NCBI GenBank assembly: GCA_037179515.1
Contig: JAXCGZ010003809.1
Span: 97,501 to 161,500 of the forward strand
DNA length: 64,000 nucleotides
Direction of reading: 5' to 3'
DNA from: Halocaridina rubra
Lineage: Eukaryota; Arthropoda; Malacostraca; Decapoda; Atyidae
The position numbers and the translations under genes are program-made. Shown piece by piece: positions 1 through 13,754 of the stretch. The notes under the pieces are model-generated. The model was given only the letters and a program-made list of their open reading frames with translations, was not told the origin of the DNA and made no database searches. How positions within the stretch are numbered: position 1 is the first letter of the stretch; each line of letters starts with the position of its first letter.

Positions 1-1003
1 CTCTGTCATAACCATGAAGGAATTTAAAAATAGTTACCATATCCCCCTCATTCTTATAGCTTCTAGTGATAGTAAGTCTAATTCCATCAGCCTCTCATCA
101 TAACTGAGATTGCGTATTTCTGGCACCAGTTTCGTGCCATGTCTTTGAACTTTTTCCAGTGTGGATTCCAAAATGAGGCTGCTTATTCAAGTTTTGGCCT
201 CACATAGGATACATAAATATTTCTGAACATTTCCTTGTCTATGTACCTGAAGGCTACCCATAGATTTGCTAGGAAAGCATATCCTGCCCTTACTATGCCA
301 TTTATATGCAGTTCTTTAGACAAATCTCTCATCTTCTCTCTCTTGAAGTTCTGTTCTGTCATTGAGTAGTCAAGCTTGGGCCTTCTTGCACTTGTACCCA
401 TTCTCGTTACCTTACATTGTAAAGTATTTAATTTCATTTGACACTTTTCTGACCACTTATGCAGACTATTTAGGTCTTCCTGGAGTTCTCTATCATTGTT
501 TTCGTTTCTTGCTTTCTTCACAATCTTTGCATCATCTGCAAACATATTCATGAATGAATTTACAGACTCTGATAGGTCATTTACACAAAAGTGGCACTAA
601 ACCTGAACCCTGTAGAACTCTACATCTAACTCTTTACTATTCAGACACTGAGTTGCTTTTTCTTACCCTCTGTTCCCTTCCTTCTAAGTAAGTTTTTATG
701 TAATCCAAGACATTTTCGTCATTGTTGGCAGTTTCTTTATAAGTCTCCCGGGTGTGACCGTGTCAAATGGTTTCTGGAAGTCTAGGAATATGCAATCTGT
801 CCAGCAGTCTCTTCTTGTAAGATTTGGCTTAAATCATCATGAAATTCTATAAGCTTGTTACTATTGATCTACCTTCTCTGAAGCCATGTTGTCTCACTGA
901 AAAAAAGTTGAAGGATTCCAAATAACGTAGAGATGTGTTTCCTTAGTAGTTTCTCCATAACTCTGCAAAGTATTCTGGTCAAGGAAACAGGTCTATGGAA
1001 AGG
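1..1003 (-). mobile_element. LINE-A copy 1, ORF2 RT fragment
   Basis: Antisense copy of the CR1-like LINE-A, cut on the left by the window edge. The minus strand carries an RT with the FADD catalytic motif (in the open stretch 183-551), the following GTSARRPKLDYS block and part of the thumb region. It is interrupted by small indels and a short deletion near 165-180. Similarity to the better copy at 4800-6457 stops near 1003, where LINE-R coding sequence begins on the opposite strand. It is a decayed pseudogene copy. Confidence 0.85.
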
Positions 1004-2457
1004 TGTTTCTGGTAGGGAGGAGAGAGTGAAAGAAGCAGATGGGCAATTGCTATTAGGATGAATAAAGGTGAGAGAAAAATGGGCTGAGTATTTCAAGGAA
1101 CTGCCAAATGAGGTATATGATAGAGAGCCAGAAATTGTGGTTGTGAGAAATGAATGGAGAATGCCAATATTGGGCAATGAGAGTGATAGAGATATAACAA
1201 ATAAGAAAGTATATTTGGCACCGAAAGCAATAAAAGCAGGCAAGGCAACATGGATAGATTGGTGTCATATTGAATGCTTGTCAAAAAGGTGGGGAGTCAT
1301 TAATGGAATTGATGGTTAGGTTGTTGAATATATGCTTCAGGAGAAGGAAGGTCCCAGTTAATTGGAGGAGTGCATGTGTAATTCCACTATATAAAGGGAA
1401 AGAAGAAAAGTATAAGTGAAGTAGTTTTAGAGGAAATAGTTTGTTGAGTGTAGTTGGTAAGGAATATGAAAGAGTGTTAAATGAGAGAATTAGGAAAGGT
1501 AAAGAGAGCTTAACTGGGGAAGAACAGTATGGGTTCAGGAGAGGAAGAGGATGTGTGGATCAGGTGTTTGTGGTAAGACTGGTGTGTTCGAAGTTCTTAG
1601 AGAAAAGTAGGGACACTTTATGGGCCTTTATGAATTTAGAGAAAACGTATGGCAGAGTTGAAAGAGAGGTGTTGTGGAGTGTGTTGCGACTGTATGGAAT
1701 AAGTGGAAGTCAGTTGAATGTGGGAAGAGTTTTTATATGAATAAATAGAGCATGTGTGAGAAATAGGAATGATATGAGTGACTGGTTTAACGTGAATATA
1801 AGGTTACATCAAGATTGTGTAATGTCACCATGGGTGTTTAGTGGGTATATGGATGGAGCGATAAGAGAAGTAAATGAAAGAGTATTAGACAGTGGCTTGG
1901 AATTACTTGGTGAGTATGAAAGGGTGTGGAAATTGAATCACTTGCTATTCGTGGATGACACAGCACTGGTGGATGATACTGAGAATGAATTGAATTGTAT
2001 GGTGACTGAGTTTGTTCTGGTGTGTGGAAGAAAGAAGCTGCAAATGAATATTGGTGAAAGCATAGTCATGATATGTACGAGGAGTGTTAATGTTGATAGA
2101 CTGAATATAGGAGTGAATGGGGAATTGCTTGAAGAGGTTGAAAGTCTTAAGTATCTGGGGTTGTATGTATCAAGGAATGGATTAGTGGATGTGGAGGTAA
2201 GTTATAGAGTGAATGAAGCAAGTATATGTATAGGGGGGTTGAAAAGTGTGATCAGAAGTAAGTATTTAGGAATTAACGCAAAGAGAAGGATATACGAAGG
2301 TGTATTTGTCCCAACAGCATTATATGAAGCAAAGACTTGGAATGCAAGAGAAGATGAAAAAAAGCATGTTGAATGTATTGGAGATGAGGTGTATGAGAAG
2401 CATGATTGGAGGATCTAGAACAGACAGAGTAAGAAATGAGGAGATAAGACAGAGAAC
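1004..2457 (+). mobile_element. LINE-R (RTE-like) RT fragment
   Basis: Non-LTR retrotransposon RT unlike LINE-A or LINE-B. Three broken frames (1068-1319, 1441-1740, 1756-2418) run in order through the pre-RT linker (REKWAEYFKEL), the fingers (EEQYGFRRGRGCVDQVF), a first catalytic region now reading LEKTYGRV where LEKAYDRV is usual in such families, the VDD catalytic box (LLFVDDTALVDD) and the thumb (ESLKYLGLYVS). The 5' endonuclease is absent and the 3' end is cut off by LINE-B at 2458. The clade is uncertain; RTE-like is my best reading. The C-terminal part of a related element lies at 41186-41707. Confidence 0.75.
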
Positions 2458-4255
2458 TTTTTTTTATGAGTGTGACACCAGGACAGGCAAGAAAACTGTC
2501 TTCATCTAACAGACCCGGACACATAGAAAGCATTAAGATGAAGGAAAACAAAAGGGGTTACGGACAAGGCAGAGACGAGGTAATGATGCTCAAAGGAAAA
2601 AGACGACTGAAAGAGTAGTCAAAGTACTGATGACCTAGCTATATGGCAGGATTAGGCCCTGAGATAAGGAAGATTGGTTATAAGAATTAGGAAGGACAGA
2701 AGGAGGAAGAGAGTTCCAGAATTAAGAGGAAGATGGGAAGAAGCAGTCGCTGCAGCGACCAATCCGTGAGCTACAAATCTCCACACAGCACCTGTGAGAT
2801 GAGGCCACTTGGCGAGTGTTACGCAGCCTCGGCAGTGGGGGAGGGATTCAACTCGCCAACTCATCAGAGCAACGATGGAAGTAGTAGCGACAGAAAAGTG
2901 AAGAGGATGATACCTTTCAGCGAAGAGAAAAAGAATCCAGATTAGAAGTTAGAGAAGGGTCATTAATGAGTTTGACTGCATTAGATTCAACCCTATCAAG
3001 GATATAAGTATAAAAGAAGCATCCCAGATATGCGAGCAGTATTCTTAGTGGGGACAGATAAGACCTTTATAGATTTGAAGTAACTGTAAAGAGTTGAAGT
3101 AATGACGAAAACGAAACAAAACCCCCAATTTTTTTAATGCAGATTTAGAAATTTGGACTATGTGATTCCTCCAAGACAAGTTGGAGGCTATATGGATTAC
3201 TATTATGTTGATAAAATTAAGAGGGTAAATTTTGTTAGCTTTGAAGGCAATAGGGCTATCATGAGGAGAAGAAGATAAAGAGCTTTCCAAAAACTGTCTT
3301 GGAGGCATTAAATATATCTAAATTTTGGGTGCCCCACTCAGATACCCTCTGCAAAACGGAGTTGAGAGTAGAAAAAGTGATACGAGACTGATTGCGAGAA
3401 GCAGATGAAGGTTGTGAAGAAAAGGCAGTGGAAAAATGTAGAGTAGAATCGTCTGCAATGGCGTGAAGAAGAGAGGACGATGGGAACTAAAGAAGATCAT
3501 TGATGAAGAGAAGGAATGGAGTAGGTGAAAGAACAGAGCCTTGTGGAACACCACTGGTAACAGAGAAAGGGCTAGATGTCGCATCATCAACAACTACATA
3601 TATAAAATGGCAGTAAGAAAACTGGAAATCAGAGAACAGAAAGAAGGGGTAAAGCCATAGGCATGGAGTTTGGCCAACAGAGCCTTATGCCAGACTCTGT
3701 CAAAAGCCTTAGAGATATCAAGTGCGACGACAAAGGATTCCCCATAGTTCCTCAAGAAGATGACCATACATGAGTAAGATAGGACTGGAGATCGCCAGTT
3801 GATCTTGCCTTGTAGAAGCCGTACTGATGATTGGAGATATATGAGTTAAATTTAAGGCATTTTAAGAAGTGATCATTGAACAAAGTTTCGAAAACTTTAG
3901 CGACAGAAGAGGTTAAAGCAATAGGTCTGTAGTTTGAAGGAATAGAGCGGTCACCCTTCTTAGGAGCAGGTTAAACTAGAGTATGTTTCCAAGATGAAGG
4001 CTAGATACTGGTTGAGAAAATTAGGCTAAAAAGACGGCAAAGCACGGATGCAAGTTCATCTGCAAACTCCTTAAGGAACCTTACAGGGATACCATCGTGT
4101 CCAGATGCCTTGTTCGTCTTTAGCGAGCGAAGAACCTTATAAACTTTGCGTGAAGAAACGATAAGGGAGGGCATTGGGTTAGAGAGGGGTAAAGATTTAA
4201 GAACAGGTCTGCTGGAATCGTTTACGGAAGAGTTGGCAGAAAAATGAGCGCCTGC
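2458..4255 (-). mobile_element. LINE-B copy 1 (5'-truncated)
   Basis: Antisense Jockey/CR1-superfamily LINE. Its 3' end is the T-run at 2458 followed by the reverse complement of the family's conserved end (CCTGTCCTGGTGTC), which recurs at 8840, 19545 and 32825. Minus-strand frames give, 5' to 3': the pre-RT linker and fingers (4001-4245, NKASGHDGIP, RFLKEFADEL), the palm (3400-3900) and the C-terminal region (2652-2864, 3045-3308). Stops and frameshifts are frequent. It is inserted into LINE-R, whose frame is cut at 2457. LINE-B similarity ends near 4255. Confidence 0.8.
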
Positions 4256-4351
4256 TAGCTCAGCGAACTGATATGGATGGGTGTGAGGGGAGTTGTCATG
4301 TGATGAATGTGTTTCTTGAAATTCGGCCACCCCTCTTGAAAGGGGGAGCCA
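4256..4351. other. Unassigned spacer
   Basis: About 95 bp between the truncated LINE-B copy and the microsatellite. It stays open on the minus strand in frame with LINE-B, but the residues do not match the other LINE-B copies. I recognise nothing in it. Confidence 0.5.
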
Positions 4352-4632
<281 letters not shown>

Positions 4633-4799
4633 AATAATTCTTACCCCTTTTAATAGGGAAGATAGACTTCAATGCGAAGTTCTTGGGTGAAATATTAATT
4701 TATGTAAAAAAAGGTTAGATTGGGCTTTTAGTGTGTCTTATAGGAATGAGTCTCTGAGTCTAACATTATCTAGCTGTAGAAAGAGTGTACATATTAGTT
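4633..4799. other. Unassigned spacer
   Basis: AT-rich sequence between the microsatellite and the 3' end of LINE-A copy 2. No element or gene is recognised. Confidence 0.5.
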
Positions 4800-6457
4800 T
4801 GTGTGTGTGATTACCTAATTAATTTCCTAATTGTGCTTACGGGAAAGAGCCCAAAGCTCGTATCTTCCCGTCTCCTGATCGGTTCCATTTGTACTTAGTG
4901 ATACTTATCATACCTGTCCTTAAAACTATGGATTGAGATAGCATTAACTACCTCCTTGCTTAGCCAATTCCAAGTATCAACTACTCTTACACTGAAAAAG
5001 TACTTCCTTACATCCTGCAAAGAAGTTTTCTTACGATGCTTCAAACTATGACCTCTAGTTCTAGAGCCTGCCATATCAAAATATCGATCCCTATCCACTC
5101 TATCATAACCATGAAGGAATTTAAAGACTGTCACCATATCCCCTCTCAATCTTCTAGCTTCGAGTGATGGTAAGTCTAATTCCCTCAGCCTCTCATCATA
5201 ACTGAGATTGCGTATTTCTGGCACCAGTTTCGTGGCATGTCTTTGAACTTTTTGAAGCTTAGCTACGTGCTTTTTCAAGTGCGGATTCCAAAAGGGGGCT
5301 GCATAATCAAGTTTTGGCCTCACATAGGTTACATAAATATTTCTGAACATTTCCTTGTCCATGTGCCTGAAGGCTACCCTTACATTTGATAAGAAAGCAT
5401 ATGCTGCCCTTACTATGCCATTTATATGTATATCTGGAGACAAATCTGCCAGTATGCTTACTCCTTGATCTCTCTCATTTTCTGTCTCTTGAAGTTGTAC
5501 TCCTGCCACCGAATAGTCAAGCTTGGGCCTTCTTGCACTTGTACCCATTCTCATTACCTTACATTTTGAAGCATTGAATTTCATTAGCCACTTTTCTGAC
5601 CACTCATGGAGACTATATCGATCTTCCTGAAGTTCTCTACCATTGTTCTCGTTTCTTACTTTCTTCACAATCTTTGCATCATCTGCAAACATATTCATGA
5701 ATGAACTTACAGACTCTGGTAGATCGTTTACATATACAAGGAACAAAAGTGGACCCATAACTGAACCATTTGGAACTCCACTACTAACTCTTCTCCATTC
5801 ATACACTGAGTGTCTTACTCTAACCCTCTGTTCCCTTCCTTCTAAGTAAGTTTCTATCCATTCCAAGACATTCCCACCTATTTTAGCCATTGCTTGCAGC
5901 TTCCTAATAAGTCTCCTGTATGGAACAGTGTCAAATGCTTTCTGGAAGTCTAGGAATACGCAATCTGCCCAACCCTCTCTTTCCTGTAAGATTCGGCTTA
6001 CCTCATCATAAAATTCTAATAAGTTTGTCACAGTTGATCTACCTTCTCTGAAGCCATGTTGTCTCACTGACAAAAAGTTGAAGGATTCCAAGTGAAGAGA
6101 GATATGTTTCCTTAGTAGTTTCTCCATAACTTTGCAAGCTATGCTGGTCAAGGAAACTGGTCTATAGTTCAGAGCCGTATCCCTCCTTCCCTTTTTGAAG
6201 ATAGGTATTGCGTTTTCTTGTTTCCAGCATCTTGGAATCTCCCCTGACTCCAGTGACTTTGTAAATATGATACTTAGTGCCACTGATATTGAGTTTGTGC
6301 ATTTTCTAAGTACATGAGGGGATATATCATCAGGACCTGTAGCTTTATGGACGTCTAACTCCATCAGCGCTTTGCATACCTCTGTGGCTGAAAGGTTGAT
6401 GTTCTCTAATACCGGCCCGTGAGCTTCTATCTCTGCAATCTGAGGGGGTGGTGTATG
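4800..6457 (-). mobile_element. LINE-A copy 2 (5'-truncated, RT intact)
   Basis: Antisense LINE-A. Its 3' end lies on the left: a short GT run (the antisense CA tail), then degenerate antisense AATTAGGTAATTAC units, then the family's conserved UTR block (CTTACGGGAAAGAGCCC). Similarity begins in the linker before the RT and ends near 6457 at a GT-rich stretch, so ORF1 and the endonuclease are missing. The frame is uninterrupted from the 5' truncation to the stop near 4895, which marks it as one of the youngest LINE-A copies here. Confidence 0.9.
4895..6364 (-). CDS. LINE-A ORF2 reverse transcriptase (partial, open frame)
   Basis: A 489-residue open frame; the same frame continues upstream to the truncation near 6457, so the ATG at 6364 is probably not the native start. 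It covers the RT and C-terminal region of a CR1-like ORF2 that would copy element RNA at a nicked target. Visible motifs in order: fingers (KATGPDDISPHVL, residues 7-19), NYRPVSLTS, a first catalytic Asp in FLDFQKAFD, the SGVPNGSVMGPLLF block (family usually GVPQGSVLGPLLF, so Q to N and L to M), the FADD box, the thumb with YLEGREQRVRVRHS upstream, and the KLQKVQRHATKLVPEIRNLSY C-terminal segment. Endonuclease is lacking, so it cannot be autonomous. Family confidence is high; the CR1-like clade call is from motif style only. Confidence 0.85.
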   Translation of the reverse strand: MELDVHKATGPDDISPHVLRKCTNSISVALSIIFTKSLESGEIPRCWKQENAIPIFKKGRRDTALNYRPVSLTSIACKVMEKLLRKHISLHLESFNFLSVRQHGFREGRSTVTNLLEFYDEVSRILQEREGWADCVFLDFQKAFDTVPYRRLIRKLQAMAKIGGNVLEWIETYLEGREQRVRVRHSVYEWRRVSSGVPNGSVMGPLLFLVYVNDLPESVSSFMNMFADDAKIVKKVRNENNGRELQEDRYSLHEWSEKWLMKFNASKCKVMRMGTSARRPKLDYSVAGVQLQETENERDQGVSILADLSPDIHINGIVRAAYAFLSNVRVAFRHMDKEMFRNIYVTYVRPKLDYAAPFWNPHLKKHVAKLQKVQRHATKLVPEIRNLSYDERLRELDLPSLEARRLRGDMVTVFKFLHGYDRVDRDRYFDMAGSRTRGHSLKHRKKTSLQDVRKYFFSVRVVDTWNWLSKEVVNAISIHSFKDRYDKYH

Positions 6458-6985
6458 TGTGCGTGTGTTTGTACTAAACTAACTGCATTCGCAATACGAA
6501 ATCTTGTTTTTCTTTTCATAATGATTGTGACACCAGGATGGGCCAAAAAAATAGAATAAATAAGATGGAAAGTTGATGACCATAACACCTCTCTCACTGA
6601 TAAATGCTCCTGGTCCTTAGCCAAATACTTCTAAACATTCAAGCTTTCCCTGTCTCATTCGTCCTGATATTTCTATAGCACGCTCTCCCACTAACAAAGC
6701 CACACTCTTTGGATCTAATTTTCTGCCAACTCATCCACAATACGAAATCTTGTTTTTCTTTTCATAATGATTGTGACACCAGGATGGGCCAAAAAAATAG
6801 AATAAATAAGATGGAAAGTTGATGACCATAACACCACTCTCACTGATAAATGCTCCTGGTCCTTAGCCAAATTCTTCTAAACATTCAAGCTTTCCCTGTC
6901 TCATTCGTCCTGATATTTCTATAGCACGCTCTCCCACTATCAAAGCCACACTCTTTGGATCTAATGTTCTGCCAACTCATTCATA
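6458..6985. repeat. 246-bp direct tandem duplication with LINE-B pieces
   Basis: Two near-identical copies, about 6492-6737 and 6738-6983, offset by 246 bp and differing at a handful of positions (for example CCTCTC/CCACTC, TACTTC/TTCTTC, AACAAAG/ATCAAAG). Each unit starts with a segment resembling the antisense LINE-B 3' end (GTGACACCAGGATGGGCC) and then carries sense LINE-B linker sequence, as found in antisense at about 37500-37640. The second unit runs directly into LINE-B copy 2. The first bases (6458-6491) are GT-rich. Confidence 0.85.
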
Positions 6986-8867
6986 AGCGAGTACAGTGTA
7001 GCTGTTCTTTGTACTTTACTCCTCTCTAACCCTATTCTCTCCCTTATTTTCTCTTCACGCGAAGTCCATAAGGTTCTTCTCTCTCTAAAGATGAACAAGG
7101 CATCCAGACCCGATGGTATCCTTGCAAGGTTCCTTAAGGAATTTGAATATGAATTGTCTCCGTGCTTTGCAGTCTTTTTTGCCTCATTCTGTCAACCAGT
7201 ATCTATCCTTCTTCTTGGAAGCATACTCTAGTTCAACCTGTTCCTAAGAAGGTTGACCACTCTATTCCTTACAAGTACCGACCAATTACCCTAACCACTG
7301 CTATCACTAAATTACTCAAAACTTTGCTCAATTCTCACTTCTTGAAACCTCTTGAATCTAAATCGCTTATAGCTGATCTCCAATTCAGCTTCCATAAGAT
7401 AAGATCCACTAATGATCTCCTGTTCCATCTTAATCATTTATGGTCATCTTCTCTGAGGAACTATGGGGAATCTTCTGCCATAACCCTTGATATCTTTCAG
7501 ACTTTTGACAGAGTATGGTACAAGGTTTTTGGCTTTAACATTTTTCTCTGTTTTCTGATTTCCAATTTCTTTCTGACCGTTTTATATCTGTGGATATTGA
7601 CGGCGCAACATCTAGTTCATTATTTATTACCAGTGGTGTTCTACAGGGCTCTTCTTTCACCTACTCTGTTCCTACTCTTCATTAACGATCCTCTTCAGTC
7701 CCCATCCGCCTCTCTTTTCCACACTCTTGCAACGATTTTACCCTTCAGTTTTCCTCTGCCTTCTCTTCCCAACCTTCATCTGCTACTCGCAGTCAGTCTC
7801 ATATCACTCTTTCTTCAACCCTCAACTCATATTTGCAGATGGTACCTGAGTGGGGCACCCAAAATTTAATTAAATCTAATGCTGCCAAGGCACAGTTTCT
7901 GGCTATCTCTTTATCTTCTTCTCCTCCTGATAACCCTATTGCCTTCATAACTAACGAAATTTACCCTCTTAATTCCATTAACTTATTAAGAATCCAGATG
8001 GCTGTTTACTTGTCTTGAGGATCCATATAGTCCAAATTTCTAAATCTACCTAATAAAATTTGGGGATCCTCTTTACAGTTACTTAAGATCTATAAAGGTC
8101 TTTTCCATCCCTGCTTAGAATAATTTTCACTTAGCACGAGGGTCTGCCTCTCTCTTTTTATCTCTACTTTATTTAATTTTCGTGCTTTTCCCTCCAATTC
8201 CCTTATATCCTTAATCCCCTCCCCTTTTTCCCCTCCTATCCCATCCCATCCTAAGTTAAGTTAGAATAATGCTCACACATATTCAGCATTTCTTTTTATA
8301 CTTATCACCTGATAGGGTTGAATCTGAGGCAGTCAGACACATTAATGACCTTTCTTTTACTTTTAATCTGGATTTTCTTTCCCTTCACCGTAAGGTGTTA
8401 TCAATTTCTCTTTTCTGTCTTTACTACTTTCATTGCTGCTCTGATGTATTGGCGGGTTGCATCCCTCGGCCGCCGCCAAGACTGCATAACACTCGCCAAG
8501 TGGCATGATCTCACACATACTGTGTGCAAATTTTTAGGTATCGGATCTGTTGGTGCAGTGACGGCTCCTTCCAATCCACCTCCAGACTATGGAACTTTCT
8601 TCTTCCTTCTGTCTTTCCTAATTCTTTTAACTTTTCTTCCTTCAAAAAGTTGATCTATCGTCATCTCAGGGACTAATCCTCCCACATCTGTAGATCTTCA
8701 ATACTACGACTATTCTTTTAGCCGCTTCTTTTCCTTTTGTGTATCATTCCCTTGTTTCTGCCTTGCCCTTAAACTTCCATTTTTTCTTCGTCTCAATTTT
8801 TTTTCGTGTCCCGGCCTAATTAGGGTAATTCTCTTGCCTGTCCTGGTGTCGCGCTCACATAAAAAAA
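6986..8867 (+). mobile_element. LINE-B copy 2, ORF2 RT and 3' end
   Basis: Sense LINE-B continuing from the duplicated linker. The frame at 7162-7869 reads the RT fingers (PVPKKVDHSIPYKYRPITLTT), the region of the first catalytic Asp (ALTLDIFQTFD-like, here ITLDIFQTFD) and the LFLLFIND block. Further frames carry WYLSGAPKI-type palm sequence and the C-terminal TLAKW..LTHTVCKFLG segment (8318-8653). Frameshifts have replaced the FADD region. The 3' end is CCTGTCCTGGTGTCGCGCTC followed by an A-run at about 8860. It is a decayed copy. Confidence 0.85.
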
Positions 8868-8964
8868 ACTGTACTCACGGGGAAAGAGCCCCATTTTCGC
8901 AACTCCTGTCTTCTTGTCGGTTTAGTTCTGTGCTCACTAACACTTATCATATCTATCCTTACTG
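8868..8964 (-). mobile_element. LINE-A 3'-end fragment
   Basis: About 95 bp of antisense LINE-A 3' UTR (CGGGGAAAGAGCCCCA, CACTTATCATATCTATCCTTA) directly after the LINE-B A-tail. Only the 3'-most part of the element is present. Confidence 0.8.
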
Positions 8965-9256
8965 CTACGAATGCCTTTAATGAGTGGTGTGTGTGCATGT
9001 GTATTTGCGTGCGTATATACGTGTGTGTGTTCAAGAGCAATGTTCCTTAGTTAAGAGGTCTAACTAATATGACCTTTTGCTCTTGTCCCTTCTACATCCG
9101 ATGATGGTGGCTGCGATAGCTTTGCTTCTTGTTTTAAAGCTCATAGGAAAATTTTCGGGCTTTTTTTTTTTCTCACAATTTCATCAAATTCTCTAATTTT
9201 CATCATCGAAGACAAATATATGTAATACATATAGCTGATATAACCGAAATATAACA
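8965..9256. other. Unassigned sequence
   Basis: Starts with an irregular GT-rich stretch (about 8983-9035) and contains a T-run near 9163. No coding potential, element or RNA gene is recognised. Confidence 0.5.
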
Positions 9257-9317
9257 AAGGTTAGGTTAGGTTATGCTAGAATAGGTTAGGTTAGATTAGG
9301 TTAGGTTAGGTTAGGTC
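9257..9317. repeat. TTAGG-type telomere-like tract
   Basis: About 60 bp built mainly of GGTTA units with a few variants (GGTTATGC, AGAATAGG, GATTAGG). TTAGG is the usual arthropod telomere unit, so this looks like a short interstitial telomeric sequence. Only about ten units are present and they are imperfect, so this is not a chromosome end. Confidence 0.8.
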
Positions 9318-9454
9318 GATAGGGGTGAAGATGTAATATTGGATTTTGGATATTCGTTTCAGGTGGAATTTTGTTTTTCATATTTACAAATTGTAAAAAT
9401 TACTCAATATTGCAATATTATCTATTGCGTACCTCCATACCGATCTTATAAAGA

Positions 9455-9458
<4 letters not shown>

Positions 9459-9526
<68 letters not shown>
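9459..9526. repeat. (TC)n microsatellite
   Basis: 34 uninterrupted TC units. The sequence between it and the GA tract at 9632 is unassigned. Confidence 0.98.
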
Positions 9527-9529
<3 letters not shown>

Positions 9530-9629
9530 CATTTTTTATAATGAAAATATTTTATTACATATCCTTCCCCTCTCCATTATTGTGCGCATACTTCAAAATT
9601 TCCTCCCGATGCAATTCTCTGTCCCATCT

Positions 9630-9631
<2 letters not shown>

Positions 9632-9710
<79 letters not shown>
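9632..9710. repeat. (AG)n microsatellite
   Basis: About 39 AG units, uninterrupted. It is the reverse complement of the (TC)n tract 105 bp upstream, so the two could pair as a long hairpin. Confidence 0.98.
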
Positions 9711-9823
9711 CCACTATGATAAGACCTTTTAATAAAATACGATTTGCTTGAGACTCTCTCCCTTTCTTCTGCAACGTTTATTACAGAAAAACAGTTTACT
9801 TGGATATAAAACTGATATTGTTA

Positions 9824-13190
<3,367 letters not shown>

Positions 13191-13754
13191 AACAGTAACA
13201 AACTTATTAGAAGTAAGCCAGATCTTACAGGAAAGAGAGGACTGGGTGGATTACATATCCTAGATTATCAGAAGGCATTTGATACGGTTCCACATGGGAG
13301 ACTTATTAATAAGCAGAAAGGAATGGCGAGAATGGGAGGAAATGTCTTGAAATGGATAAAAACTTACTTAGATTGAAGGGAACAGAGGGTTAGAGTAAGA
13401 TACTCAGTGCCTGAATGGAGAAGGGTTAGTAATGGGGTTGCATTGGGTTCTGTTTTAGGGTCACTTGTATTCCTTCTGTATGTAAATGACCTACCAGATT
13501 CTGTAAATTCATTTATGAATATGTTTGCAAATGATGCAAATATTGTCATGAAACAAAGAGACGAGAACAATGGTGGACAACTTTGGATATATTTAAATTG
13601 TCTGAATGAGTGGTCAGAAAAATGGCTAATGAAATTCAATACTTCAAAATGTAAGGTAATTAGAATGGCCACAAGTAAGAGAAGGCCCAAGCTTGAATAC
13701 TCAATAGCATGAGCAGACCTTTAAGAGACGGAGAATGAGAGAGATCTAGGTGTA

